From contig CAAETY010000120.1 of assembly GCA_900759105.1 (NCBI GenBank), forward strand, positions 1 through 35,780: 35,780 bases of DNA. Direction: 5' to 3'. The translations under genes were made by a program, and so were the position numbers. This DNA comes from Peptococcaceae bacterium. Its GTDB lineage: Bacteria > Bacillota > Peptococcia > Peptococcales > Peptococcaceae. Shown here piece by piece: positions 1 to 7,079 of the stretch. How positions within the stretch are numbered: the first letter of the stretch is position 1; the number at the start of each line of letters is the position of its first letter. A model generated the notes under the pieces. That model was not told the origin of the DNA. It did not search any database and saw only the letters and a program-made list of their open reading frames with translations.

Positions 1-53
1 GACGGCAAAAGAAAAAAAGCCGTCGCAGAGCAGACACATTTTCACGCGCCTAT

Positions 54-91
54 GAAACGGCGGCTTTGATTTTCAGAGCCGCCGTTTCTTT
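54..91 (+). terminator. Hairpin with 12-bp perfect stem, terminator-like
   Basis: Positions 54-65 are the exact reverse complement of 77-88, with an 11-base loop. The following T run is short, so it may act as a transcript-end or bidirectional structure rather than a strong terminator. Confidence 0.5.
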
Positions 92-121
92 GCGTTTACA
101 CAAACCTATGACGACTTGCAG

Positions 122-171
122 GGACACGGTAGCCGATTGGAGGTTAATTTACCGTGTCCTTCTTTTTGTTT
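122..171 (+). terminator. Probable rho-independent terminator
   Basis: GGACACGGTA at 122-131 pairs perfectly with TACCGTGTCC at 150-159, followed by a T-rich tract (160-171). It would end a transcript entering from the left of the window. Confidence 0.65.
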
Positions 172-328
172 CGCAGTATCCATGATCTGCACCAGCTAAA
201 AAAAGCGTAGCCCCTCCATCGGAGCAGTCCGGCTTTGAATATGAAATTAAACAGTACATAACCGATAATATATTTTCATGCGCTTGTGCGGCTTTGTGTC
301 GCGCAGGCGCATTTTGCTTTCCAGACTT

Positions 329-344
329 CGAGACAAAGTGTCCC
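329..344 (+). repeat. Element repeat copy A
   Basis: First of three identical copies of CGAGACAAAGTGTCCC. With the next base (G) it forms an imperfect 17-base dyad around GACA-AAG-TGTC. It lies 80 bases before the start codon of the sigma-like gene. Confidence 0.8.
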
Positions 345-423
345 GAGGTGCGGTGCCGTTCTCCGCCGTTACTCCATTTCGTTTCCGACCAACCCCGAAC
401 AAACTGAAATGGAGGATTTTACG

Positions 424-834
424 ATGACTACTATCAATCTGAAAGATTTTTATTATTGGTACACGCAGGATCAGCTTATCGAAGTTTCTGACGAGGTGGC
501 CGAGGTATTCAAGGCCGATGCCCGCTATGAAATGGCCTACCAGCGGCGGCTCTCCCGGCACAAGGCGCAGTATTCTTTGGACTGCGATGACGGGATTGAA
601 TATTCCGCTTGCCTGCATGAGCCGACCCCGCAGGAGCTCCTTGAACGAATGGAAACCTTTCTTCGTCTGTGGAACGCTCTCAATTCTCTGCCGGAGATTC
701 AGGGCCGCAGAATTGACGCACATATCATTCTTGGCAAGTCGATTAAGGAAATTGCCGAGGCCGAGGGCGTACATGAGGAGTCTATTCGCCAGTCGATCAA
801 GCGTGGCCTTGAACGCATGAAAAAAACTTTTTGA
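424..834 (+). CDS. Sigma-70-like HTH regulator of the mobile element
   Basis: 136 residues when started at the ATG at 424, which follows GGAGG (411-415) at good spacing; upstream in-frame ATGs have no such site. Residues 85-132 form a sigma-70 region 4-like helix-turn-helix (motif around LNSLPEIQGRRIDAH, then GKSIKEIAEAEG and a recognition helix with SIRQSIKRG). The N-terminus (KDFYYWYTQDQLIEVSDEV) is typical of small sigma-like proteins found in conjugative elements of Clostridia. No region 2 is present, so it is unlikely to be a complete sigma factor. I infer a role in regulating element genes. It is followed by about 470 bases without a clear gene. Confidence 0.85.
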   Translation: MTTINLKDFYYWYTQDQLIEVSDEVAEVFKADARYEMAYQRRLSRHKAQYSLDCDDGIEYSACLHEPTPQELLERMETFLRLWNALNSLPEIQGRRIDAHIILGKSIKEIAEAEGVHEESIRQSIKRGLERMKKTF

Positions 835-1092
835 TTTTTTCATCTTAACCCACTTGGAATTGATGAAAAAATGTCTCGGTTTATGAGAGGAGGTTTTCTT
901 CCTAACGCAAGGGAATAACGGCAACCCTGAGTAAGTACGTGGAGCCAGACGGTGGGTGCGCGGTGACATTTCCCAAAAGGGATTGAGCGAACAACACCAA
1001 CACTGTAAATGGGCCCGGCCATCCCAAGGCCATGATCCGGCGCTGAACAGGTTGGCTGCCTGTTCCTCCGGGCTTGTCGCTTTACTTGCGTT

Positions 1093-1157
1093 GAGAGCGC
1101 CGCACAGAAAATAAAGATTGTCTTTGGACAGGCCAAGTAAATATGTGCGGCGCTCTC
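1093..1157. repeat. 13-bp perfect inverted repeat with 39-base loop
   Basis: GAGAGCGCCGCAC (1093-1105) is the exact reverse complement of 1145-1157. The loop contains CAAGTAAA (1134-1141), which could instead pair with TTTACTTG at 1081-1088, so two mutually exclusive folds are possible. Confidence 0.6.
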
Positions 1158-1183
1158 TAATATTCAAAAACTATAATGAACCT

Positions 1184-1199
1184 CGAGACAAAGTGTCCC
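1184..1199 (+). repeat. Element repeat copy B
   Basis: Second identical copy of CGAGACAAAGTGTCCC, 105 bases before the GTG start at 1304. The flanking base differs from copies A and C (A instead of G), which shortens the dyad. Confidence 0.8.
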
Positions 1200-1303
1200 A
1201 AGGTGGAGTAAGGCAACAGGCCAGCATCCCGGTGGTGCTGGCCTGTTGCGTTTCCCCACCAAACAGCGGGAGGCGTTCTATCAATCTGCGAAGGAGGTTT
1301 ACC

Positions 1304-1570
1304 GTGAAATTAACTACACAGGAACTTGAACAAATGAGAAGCGTTGACATTGGCGCGGTGGCTGCCGAGTCCCTGCCTGATGTGAGCGGTATGACCTTTG
1401 ACAATGCGCTTTCCCGAAAGGAGCGCATCTCTCGATTTTTGCAGACTGTCAAAAATCCATACTGCTTTTGCATCGGTGGTGTTGGCGTGAAAATTGAATT
1501 TGCTGAAAGCGGGCCATCTCTCCAAGACAAGCTGACGGATTTCCTGCTGCGGCAAAGAAGCGGGCTGTAA
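1304..1570 (+). CDS. Small conserved mobile-element protein (DUF6870-like)
   Basis: 88 residues from the GTG at 1304, chosen because AAGGAGG (1291-1297) sits six bases before it. The protein begins KLTTQELEQMRSVDI and contains a conserved block with KNPYCFCIGGVGVKIEFAE, then a helical C-terminus. From memory this matches a small family (DUF6870) found next to recombinases in integrative elements of Clostridia; its function is not known. There is no signal peptide or membrane segment. The two Cys residues in PYCFC might bind metal, which is speculative. The stop codon is embedded in the 5' arm of the following terminator. Confidence 0.75.
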   Translation: MKLTTQELEQMRSVDIGAVAAESLPDVSGMTFDNALSRKERISRFLQTVKNPYCFCIGGVGVKIEFAESGPSLQDKLTDFLLRQRSGL

Positions 1571-1597
1571 CTTCGGTTACAGCTCGTTTTGCTTCTT
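1561..1597 (+). terminator. Rho-independent terminator with UUCG tetraloop
   Basis: GCTGTAAC (1564-1571) pairs with GTTACAGC (1576-1583) around a TTCG loop, the stem extends by three more pairs including one G-U, and a T-rich tract follows. It overlaps the stop codon of the small element gene. Confidence 0.85.
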
Positions 1598-1613
1598 CGA
1601 GACAAAGTGTCCC
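1598..1613 (+). repeat. Element repeat copy C
   Basis: Third identical copy of CGAGACAAAGTGTCCC, 76 bases before the recombinase start and directly after the terminator of the preceding gene. Confidence 0.8.
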
Positions 1614-1688
1614 GAAGTGGAGGCATCCTTGTTGTCCTCCCCGGACAGAGTTATAATATAAGTGTAATGTGATAGGGAAGGAGGAACA

Positions 1689-3371
1689 ATGGCACGAGCA
1701 AAAAACAGAGGGTATCAGCAGAGTTTCTCTCCCTCTTACACAATCCGCCGCTGGCGGCTGGGCATCTATATCCGGCTTTCAAAGGAAGATTTGAAAAAAG
1801 GAAAAGACGATAGCAACAGCGTAAAGAACCAGCGTGACCTACTGAACGATTTTTACCGACGCAACATTGACGAGTTTGAAAGCATCACGGAATATGTGGA
1901 TGATGGTCATACTGGAACGGACGCCAACCGTGAAGATTTTCAACGGCTCTTGGCGGATGTCATGAGTGGTAAAATCAACTGCGTTATAGTAAAAGACCTG
2001 TCCCGCTTCGCACGAAATTATAGCGATGCCGGAAGTTTGATCGATAACCTGTTTGTTCAAATGGGTGTTCGCTTTATCAGCCTTGCTGAGAATGTGGACA
2101 GCTACAAGAACCCCGACAGCGTTTCAAATATCATCGTTCCCATTACAAACGTGATGAACGATAATTACTGCTATCAGACTTCCAAAAAGATCCGGCAGGT
2201 ATTTGATTACAAACGGCGCAACGGCCAGTATATCGGAGCATTTGCTCCTTACGGCTATGTAAAGCACCCAAAGGACAAGCACAGGCTGATTGTTGATCCC
2301 GATGCTGCTGAAAATGTCAAACTCATTTTCACAATGCTTATTCAAGGGTCATCAAAACGTGCTATCGCGCTGTACCTGAACGAACACGGCGTACCGAGCC
2401 CCTCGGCTTACAAGGTACAAAAGGGCTTGCCTGTTTCGACAAGAGGGTATGACGATCCTATGTGGGGAGTCCGCATGATCCACTCCATTCTTACCAATCC
2501 GACCTACACCGGGGATTTAGCCCAAGGCCGAAGCCGGGTGAAAAGCTACAAGGTACACCAGATTGAAGCTGTTCCACGCGAGGAATGGGTGGAAGTGGCT
2601 GGAACGCATGAGGCCATTATCGACTATGAAACTTTCGACAAGGTACAGGCTCTCTTACAGCGTGATACCCGTACTTCCCCGAAAGGCCGTGAGGTACATT
2701 TATTCAGCGGCTTTCTGAAATGTGCCGATTGCGGGCGGGCCATTACCCGATGCGTTGGCAAGAACAACAATGTATATTATTCTTGCTCAACCTACAAGAA
2801 CCGTTCCCGGACAGCCTGCACCATGCACTCAATCAAGCATGAACGGCTGGAGGCTGCTGTTTTGTTCGCTGTACAGCATCAGGTACATTTGGCTGTTTCC
2901 TACTCGGAAATCGTCACGCAGATCAATTCCGCTCCAATCAAAAAAAGCCAGTCTTACCGACTGGACGATCTGATAGCTGCAAAAGAGCGGGAACTGACAA
3001 AGATAACACGCTACAAGCAATCTCTTTATCAGGACTGGAAAGACGGTGAAATCACCCAGCAGGAATACCGGGATATGAAGGCTGACTATGAACGGCAGAC
3101 TTCTGATATTTCCGCGGTGCTTACCCGGCTGAACGCTGAACGCGCAGAACTGGCAAACGGTGTAGACAACGAGCATCCCGCACTGGTAGCCTTTATGAAG
3201 TATCAGAACATTGAAGCCCTCAACCGTGAAATCTTGGTTGAACTTGTGGACTATATCAAGGTCTATGAAAACGGCAATATCAGCGTGAAATTCAAATTTG
3301 CTGACGAGCTCCGCAAGATTGCCGAGTACATTGAAATCAACACTACGGAAGATACCGCAGTAGCGGGCTAA
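1689..3371 (+). CDS. Large serine recombinase (TnpX/Tn4451-type, DUF4368 C-terminus)
   Basis: 560 residues with GGAAGGAGG before the ATG. The resolvase domain holds the nucleophile Ser31 (YIRLSKED), the DDGHTGTD block (71-78) and KDLSRFARN (102-110) with conserved arginines. A recombinase domain follows (about 180-320), then a zinc ribbon with Cys345, Cys348, Cys366 and Cys377, a predicted coiled coil (about 425-490) and a DUF4368-type tail. Enzymes of this class excise and insert elements by cutting both strands at a two-base core and forming a Ser-DNA link. The gene looks complete and is the last gene of the element, as expected if the attachment site lies just downstream. It has its own upstream repeat and follows a terminator, so it may be separately controlled. 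Confidence 0.95.
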   Translation: MARAKNRGYQQSFSPSYTIRRWRLGIYIRLSKEDLKKGKDDSNSVKNQRDLLNDFYRRNIDEFESITEYVDDGHTGTDANREDFQRLLADVMSGKINCVIVKDLSRFARNYSDAGSLIDNLFVQMGVRFISLAENVDSYKNPDSVSNIIVPITNVMNDNYCYQTSKKIRQVFDYKRRNGQYIGAFAPYGYVKHPKDKHRLIVDPDAAENVKLIFTMLIQGSSKRAIALYLNEHGVPSPSAYKVQKGLPVSTRGYDDPMWGVRMIHSILTNPTYTGDLAQGRSRVKSYKVHQIEAVPREEWVEVAGTHEAIIDYETFDKVQALLQRDTRTSPKGREVHLFSGFLKCADCGRAITRCVGKNNNVYYSCSTYKNRSRTACTMHSIKHERLEAAVLFAVQHQVHLAVSYSEIVTQINSAPIKKSQSYRLDDLIAAKERELTKITRYKQSLYQDWKDGEITQQEYRDMKADYERQTSDISAVLTRLNAERAELANGVDNEHPALVAFMKYQNIEALNREILVELVDYIKVYENGNISVKFKFADELRKIAEYIEINTTEDTAVAG

Positions 3372-3405
3372 CCCCCGCTACAAACCCCTTTGACAGTGTG
3401 TTTTC

Positions 3406-3990
3406 CTAATAGGCGCTAATCATAGGCCGGTGGTGTTTGCAATATTGGGGAGTATTGGGGGCTCGGTTTTCGAGGATACCGGTGCGTAGGTGGAAGAGAT
3501 AGTCGTCTTCGTTCATCTCGGGATAACCGTCAATGGTGAGATGCATCAGTGTCATCCAATCGACAATATCTAATTCTGTCGCTAGGCAAATATCTGCATG
3601 GGTAAGAGGCTCTTTTGGTGGATCCTTTTCCAATGTAAAGCGCAGTTGTAGAGGATAGAAATTGCGATTTGCACGATACTCTGCCGGTGGGGCTTTGTAC
3701 ATGCTTTTGAATGCTGCCGTAAAGGATTGCTGACTTTGATAGCCGTAAAGCAGGGCGATGTCAATAATAGGCTTTTTGGAAAAAATCAAAAGCTTGGCTG
3801 CTTTTGTGAGCTGACGACGCTTGACGTAGTCGTTTAAGTGCAGGCCAACGGTATCGAAAAAAAGGCGACTAAGATGGTATTTGAAATAATGGACGGCAGT
3901 AGCGACGGTATCCAAAGAGAGTTTTTCGTTCAAATGGGTTTCGATGTACTCAATAATAGCCTCAATTTTTATAATGGTTTGTTCAGTCAT
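3406..3990 (-). CDS. AraC-family regulator, C-terminal GNAT-like part truncated at element junction
   Basis: 194 residues with AAAGGAGG upstream of the ATG. Residues 8-105 form a full AraC-type double HTH (HYFKYHLSRLF, GYQSQQSFTAAFK), here at the N-terminus. Related proteins I recall carry HTH followed by an acetyltransferase (GNAT) domain, about 290 residues in total. The start of that domain is present (LATELDIVDWMTLMHLTIDGY region), but after ILENRA the reading frame diverges. Other frames of the next 50 bases read ILPNIANTTGL then MISAY, which aligns with the expected GNAT strand, suggesting two small frameshifts, one near a run of five C. Homology stops at about 3412, next to the recombinase. 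The DNA-binding part may still be made; the acetyltransferase is certainly incomplete. Confidence 0.8.
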   Translation of the reverse strand: MTEQTIIKIEAIIEYIETHLNEKLSLDTVATAVHYFKYHLSRLFFDTVGLHLNDYVKRRQLTKAAKLLIFSKKPIIDIALLYGYQSQQSFTAAFKSMYKAPPAEYRANRNFYPLQLRFTLEKDPPKEPLTHADICLATELDIVDWMTLMHLTIDGYPEMNEDDYLFHLRTGILENRAPNTPQYCKHHRPMISAY

Positions 3991-4196
3991 AAGAACCTCC
4001 TTTCTATGATAGCAAAACCATTCAGACTGGTTTTAAGAAATCTTGCGATATTGTGTAAAAAGCCGGAACTTTCAAAGTTTGATCGCTTGGAAGGTTTTTG
4101 CATGGAATGGAGGATTATTTTATAGAAGGAAGCGCCTTGGAGAATCAATCAGATATTTTTCAAAGCCAATTCGATATTTTCAACTAAATTTTTTCA

Positions 4197-4227
4197 TTTA
4201 ATCACAGGAAGTTTACATACTTTTAAC
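4197..4227 (+). promoter_or_regulatory. Candidate PHO-box hexamers
   Basis: TTTAAT (4197), TTTACA (4212) and TTTAAC (4222) resemble the TTAACA-type repeats bound by PhoP in Bacillus, but spacing is irregular (15 and 10 bases). This is suggested mainly by position upstream of pstS. Confidence 0.25.
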
Positions 4228-4291
4228 CTTTGTTTTCTCGATAGTTAAGGGATTTTTAGTGGTGTTATGAGAAAATACGACAAAATGCCAA

Positions 4292-4316
4292 TGTTAAATA
4301 GTGTGCATATTTAACA
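4292..4316. promoter_or_regulatory. Palindromic operator-like site upstream of pstS
   Basis: TGTTAAAT (4292-4299) and ATTTAACA (4309-4316) are perfect inverted repeats with a 9-base spacer. The site lies about 25 bases before the possible -35 box, where an activator or repressor could act. Confidence 0.4.
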
Positions 4317-4338
4317 ATCATTTTACGTTGGGACGCTT

Positions 4339-4368
4339 TTGGACTTTACAAGTGACCTTTAATATAAA
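4339..4368 (+). promoter_or_regulatory. Possible pstS promoter
   Basis: TTGGAC (4339-4344) and TATAAA (4363-4368) with an 18-base spacer. The match is moderate; pst promoters often have weak boxes because they need an activator. Confidence 0.35.
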
Positions 4369-4414
4369 GCCTGTCAGTACGAAATGAATTGAAGCAAAAG
4401 AAAGAAGGTCAACA

Positions 4415-5329
4415 ATGAGAAATTGGAAAAAAGTTGGTGTAGCGGTGATGTTGTGTATGGGGTTGTTAGCAGGTTGCGGTGGTAATGCGGATGCGCCGGC
4501 AAGCAGTGCAGCAGAAAGCAGTGCAAGTGATTTTGATACTGCAAAAACGATTAATGCGACCACTCGTGAAAATGGTTCCGGTACTCGCGGCGCATTCATT
4601 GAGCTCTTTGGCATTGAAGCAGAGGAAAACGGTGAAAAGGTGGATAAGACAGATTCTAGCATTGCTGAAACAAACAGCACCAGTGTTATGATGACAACCG
4701 TGTCCAGTGATGACTATGCGATTGGCTATATCTCCTTAGGTTCCTTAAATGATACGGTAAAGGCTGTAAAAATTGATGGTGTAGCGCCATCTGTGGAAAC
4801 TGTGAGCGATGGTTCTTATAAGATTGCTCGTCCATTCAATATTGTGACAAAGGATGACTTAAGTCCGGCGGCGGAAGATTTCATCAAGTTTATTATGAGC
4901 AGCGATGGTCAAGCTGTTGTTGAAGAAAATGGCCAAATTGCAGTAGAGGCATCTGAAGCTTATACCGCACCGGAAGGTCTAAAGGGTAAAGTTGTTTGCT
5001 CCGGTTCAAGCTCTGTATATCCGTTGATGGAAAAATTAAAAGAAGCGTATGCAGCACTCAATCCTAATGTAGAAATTGAAGTGCAACAAAGTGACTCTTC
5101 CAGTGGCGTAACCAATACCATCGATGGTACTTGCGATATTGGTATGGCGTCCCGTGAGCTGAAAGACAGTGAAACCGCTGAAGGTGTAAAAGCAACTGTG
5201 ATTGCCAAGGATGGGATTGCTGTAATTGTTAATAATGCAAATCCTATTGAAGATTTAACCTCCGACCAAGTAAAGAAAATCTATCTCGGTGAAATTACTA
5301 AATGGGATGAACTGAACAATGCAAAGTAA
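4415..5329 (+). CDS. pstS: Phosphate ABC transporter substrate-binding lipoprotein, permuted halves
   Basis: 304 residues. A lipoprotein signal ends at the lipobox LLAGC with Cys21, so the mature protein is anchored outside the membrane and delivers phosphate to PstCA. In the classical family the order is N-terminal phosphate loop (GSTS), DIGMASRE, then GSGTRG. Here GSGTRG (54-59) comes first and SGSSSVYP (196-203) and DIGMASRE (241-248) come second, ending at the GEITKWDEL block. This swapped order occurs in other clostridial PstS-like proteins I recall. The gene heads the pst operon and its last 11 bases overlap the first possible pstC start. A Ser/Ala-rich linker (29-40) follows the lipid anchor. 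Confidence 0.9.
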   Translation: MRNWKKVGVAVMLCMGLLAGCGGNADAPASSAAESSASDFDTAKTINATTRENGSGTRGAFIELFGIEAEENGEKVDKTDSSIAETNSTSVMMTTVSSDDYAIGYISLGSLNDTVKAVKIDGVAPSVETVSDGSYKIARPFNIVTKDDLSPAAEDFIKFIMSSDGQAVVEENGQIAVEASEAYTAPEGLKGKVVCSGSSSVYPLMEKLKEAYAALNPNVEIEVQQSDSSSGVTNTIDGTCDIGMASRELKDSETAEGVKATVIAKDGIAVIVNNANPIEDLTSDQVKKIYLGEITKWDELNNAK

Positions 5330-6206
5330 GATTTCTATAAAGTCCACACATCATAACGCAGCGAAGGAAAGAGGGATGAAAGCCCTCTTCACCCTCGCTG
5401 CGTGTGTGTCTGTGGTGGCGGTATTTGTAATCTGTATTTTTCTCTTTGCCAATGGTCTACCGGCGATTATGAAAATAGGAGCATGGCAGTTTTTGAGTGG
5501 CACAGAATGGCGACCAAATAATAATGTGTTTGGCATTTTCCCAATGATTGTTGGGAGTGTGTATACCACCATTGGTGCGCTTCTTATCGGTGTTCCTGTT
5601 GGGATTTTATCAGCAGTCTATATGGTGTTTTATTGCCCGAAACGTATTTATCCATTGCTTCGCAGTGGGGTACAGCTTCTGGCTGGGATTCCATCTGTTG
5701 TCTACGGGTTTTTCGGCTTGATGGTGTTGGTGCCTTGGGTACGCGATACATTTGGCGGTCGTGGTTTGAGTGTGATGACGGCGGCGATTTTGTTGGGGAT
5801 GATGATTTTACCCACGATTATTTCCGTGAGCGAATCTTCCATTCGTTCTGTAAATACCAGTTACTATGAAGGGAGTATTGGGTTGGGTGCGACACATGAA
5901 CGAAGCATTTTTCATGTGGTTTTGCCGGCTTGTAAAAGCGGAATTCTCACCGGTGTTGTGCTTGGTTTGGGGCGTGCAATTGGTGAAACAATGGCGGTCA
6001 TTATGGTTGCCGGCAACCAAGCGGCGATACCGGAAGCGCTCACTGATGGGGTGCGAACCTTGACAACGAACATTGTTATGGAAATGGGATATGCAGCGGA
6101 TCTGCATCGTCAGGCTCTTGTCGGGACTGCAGTGGTGCTCTTTATCTTTATTCTGATTATCAATTTTGCATTGGCACTTTTGAAGAAAGGTGACATGAAT
6201 GAGTAA
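5319..6206 (+). CDS. pstC: Phosphate ABC transporter permease PstC
   Basis: 295 residues, multi-spanning inner-membrane permease that pairs with PstA to form the phosphate channel. The first membrane segment is around residues 22-45; the motif GIPSVVYGFFGL and the coupling loop GLGATHERSIFHVVLP are diagnostic. The ATG at 5319 overlaps the end of pstS by 11 bases but has no strong ribosome site. An in-frame ATG at 5376 follows AAGGAAAGAGGG and would trim 19 residues without touching a membrane segment, so the true start is uncertain. Start of pstA overlaps its stop. Confidence 0.92.
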   Translation: MQSKISIKSTHHNAAKERGMKALFTLAACVSVVAVFVICIFLFANGLPAIMKIGAWQFLSGTEWRPNNNVFGIFPMIVGSVYTTIGALLIGVPVGILSAVYMVFYCPKRIYPLLRSGVQLLAGIPSVVYGFFGLMVLVPWVRDTFGGRGLSVMTAAILLGMMILPTIISVSESSIRSVNTSYYEGSIGLGATHERSIFHVVLPACKSGILTGVVLGLGRAIGETMAVIMVAGNQAAIPEALTDGVRTLTTNIVMEMGYAADLHRQALVGTAVVLFIFILIINFALALLKKGDMNE

Positions 6207-7071
6207 TACGAAAACAGAACAAAGCGCATTGGCGCAAAAATGGCAGAGTTTGCGTCATCGCCCCGGCTCCCTTGTGTGGTATGTGTTGGTTCATGCGGGT
6301 GCGCTATTTAGTGTTGCGACCTTGGCGTTTATTGTCTTTTATATTCTCATCAAGGGGATTCCGAATCTTACACCAGAGCTCTTCTCGCTACATTATGATA
6401 GTGAAAATGTTTCTATGTTACCGGCGCTCATTAATACGCTTTTTATGGTGGTCATTGCATTAGTGTTGGCACTTCCGATAGGGATTGGTGCAGCGATTTA
6501 CCTTATAGAGTATGCAAAGAAGGGAAGCCGTTTTGTGGGGCTGGTTCGACTTACTGCTGAAACCCTTACAGGGATTCCTTCTATTATATATGGGCTTTTT
6601 GGCTCTATCTTTTTTGTAAAGTTTTGTAATATGGGTCTGTCACTTCTTTCCGGGTCTCTCACGTTGTCTATTATGGTTTTACCGGTGGTCTTGCGTACAA
6701 CTGAGGAATCCCTAAAAATGGTACCGGATAGCTATCGCGAAGGGAGCTTTGGTTTGGGGGCAGGGAAGCTTCGCACCATCAGTCAAGTAGTGTTGCCAAG
6801 TGCAATACCGGGAATCGTGAACGGGGTTATCTTGAGCATTGGTCGTATTGTTGGTGAATCTGCAGCACTTATCTTTACTGCAGGGACTATTGCGGAAGTG
6901 GCTGGCAGTGTATTTTCATCTGCCAGAACCTTGGCGGTACACATGTATGTGCTTTCAGGTGAAGGGCTGTATATGAATCAAACCTTTGCGACAGCAGTGG
7001 TGCTTTTGCTGCTTGCTATTTTGTTGAATTTTGCTGCTGAATTTGTGGCGAAATTATTGAGAAAGGATTAA
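6199..7071 (+). CDS. pstA: Phosphate ABC transporter permease PstA
   Basis: 290 residues with about six membrane segments. TGIPSIIYGLFG and the coupling loop GLGAGKLRTISQVVLPSAIPG mark the family. The ATG at 6199 lies inside the end of pstC (8-base overlap) and is preceded by GAAAGG, which points to translational coupling and equal amounts of the two permease subunits. Confidence 0.93.
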   Translation: MSNTKTEQSALAQKWQSLRHRPGSLVWYVLVHAGALFSVATLAFIVFYILIKGIPNLTPELFSLHYDSENVSMLPALINTLFMVVIALVLALPIGIGAAIYLIEYAKKGSRFVGLVRLTAETLTGIPSIIYGLFGSIFFVKFCNMGLSLLSGSLTLSIMVLPVVLRTTEESLKMVPDSYREGSFGLGAGKLRTISQVVLPSAIPGIVNGVILSIGRIVGESAALIFTAGTIAEVAGSVFSSARTLAVHMYVLSGEGLYMNQTFATAVVLLLLAILLNFAAEFVAKLLRKD

Positions 7072-7079
7072 TAAGAAGA

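Larger units (their letters stand above)
1..423. other. Non-coding stretch with hairpins at the left edge
   Basis: I see no convincing gene here. It contains a small inverted repeat (1-6 with 19-24), a 12-bp perfect stem (54-65 with 77-88), a 10-bp stem followed by T-rich sequence (122-159), and the first copy of the 16-bp element repeat at 329-344. The hairpins probably end genes of the element that lie left of the window. Confidence 0.5.
835..1303. other. 469-base intergenic stretch of the element with strong inverted repeats
   Basis: No gene with a credible start and ribosome site is visible. The stretch holds a 7-bp hairpin (1045-1051 with 1059-1065), a 13-bp perfect inverted repeat (1093-1105 with 1145-1157), an alternative 8-bp pairing (1081-1088 with 1134-1141) and repeat copy B (1184-1199). 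A minus-strand open frame covers it, but that frame runs on antisense through the sigma-like gene and is probably spurious. A structured RNA is possible but unproven. Confidence 0.45.
1..3405. mobile_element. Right-hand end of an integrated mobile element (serine-recombinase type)
   Basis: This stretch is visibly richer in GC than the chromosome to its right. It carries a sigma-like regulator, a small conserved protein and a large serine recombinase as the last gene, a typical end module of integrative elements in Clostridia and relatives. The left end lies outside the window. The right boundary is inferred to fall between the recombinase stop (3371) and about 3412, where homology of the neighbouring AraC-type gene stops. 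The exact junction and core dinucleotide cannot be fixed without the empty site. Confidence 0.75.
4005..4414. other. Intergenic control region upstream of the pst operon
   Basis: About 410 AT-rich bases between the divergent AraC-type gene and pstS. I see no gene. It holds candidate PHO-box-like hexamers (4197-4227), an 8-bp inverted repeat (4292-4299 with 4309-4316) and a weak promoter (4339-4368). A plus-strand open frame over 3838-4125 mostly overlaps the AraC gene antisense and is rejected. Confidence 0.5.

Noticed and set aside
247..1167. Long minus-strand open frame (306 codons)
   Set aside because: It lies antisense to the well-supported sigma-like gene and over its repeat-rich flanks, has no ribosome site and no recognisable domain.
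329..1613. Possible CRISPR-like array from the three 16-bp repeats
   Set aside because: Only three copies, spacing of 855 and 414 bases with genes in between, and no cas genes.
1171..1626. Minus-strand open frame opposite the small element gene
   Set aside because: Antisense to a gene with good start, ribosome site and family resemblance; includes the terminator and repeat.
3838..4125. Plus-strand 95-codon open frame upstream of pstS
   Set aside because: More than half is antisense to the AraC-type gene; no ribosome site and no family match.
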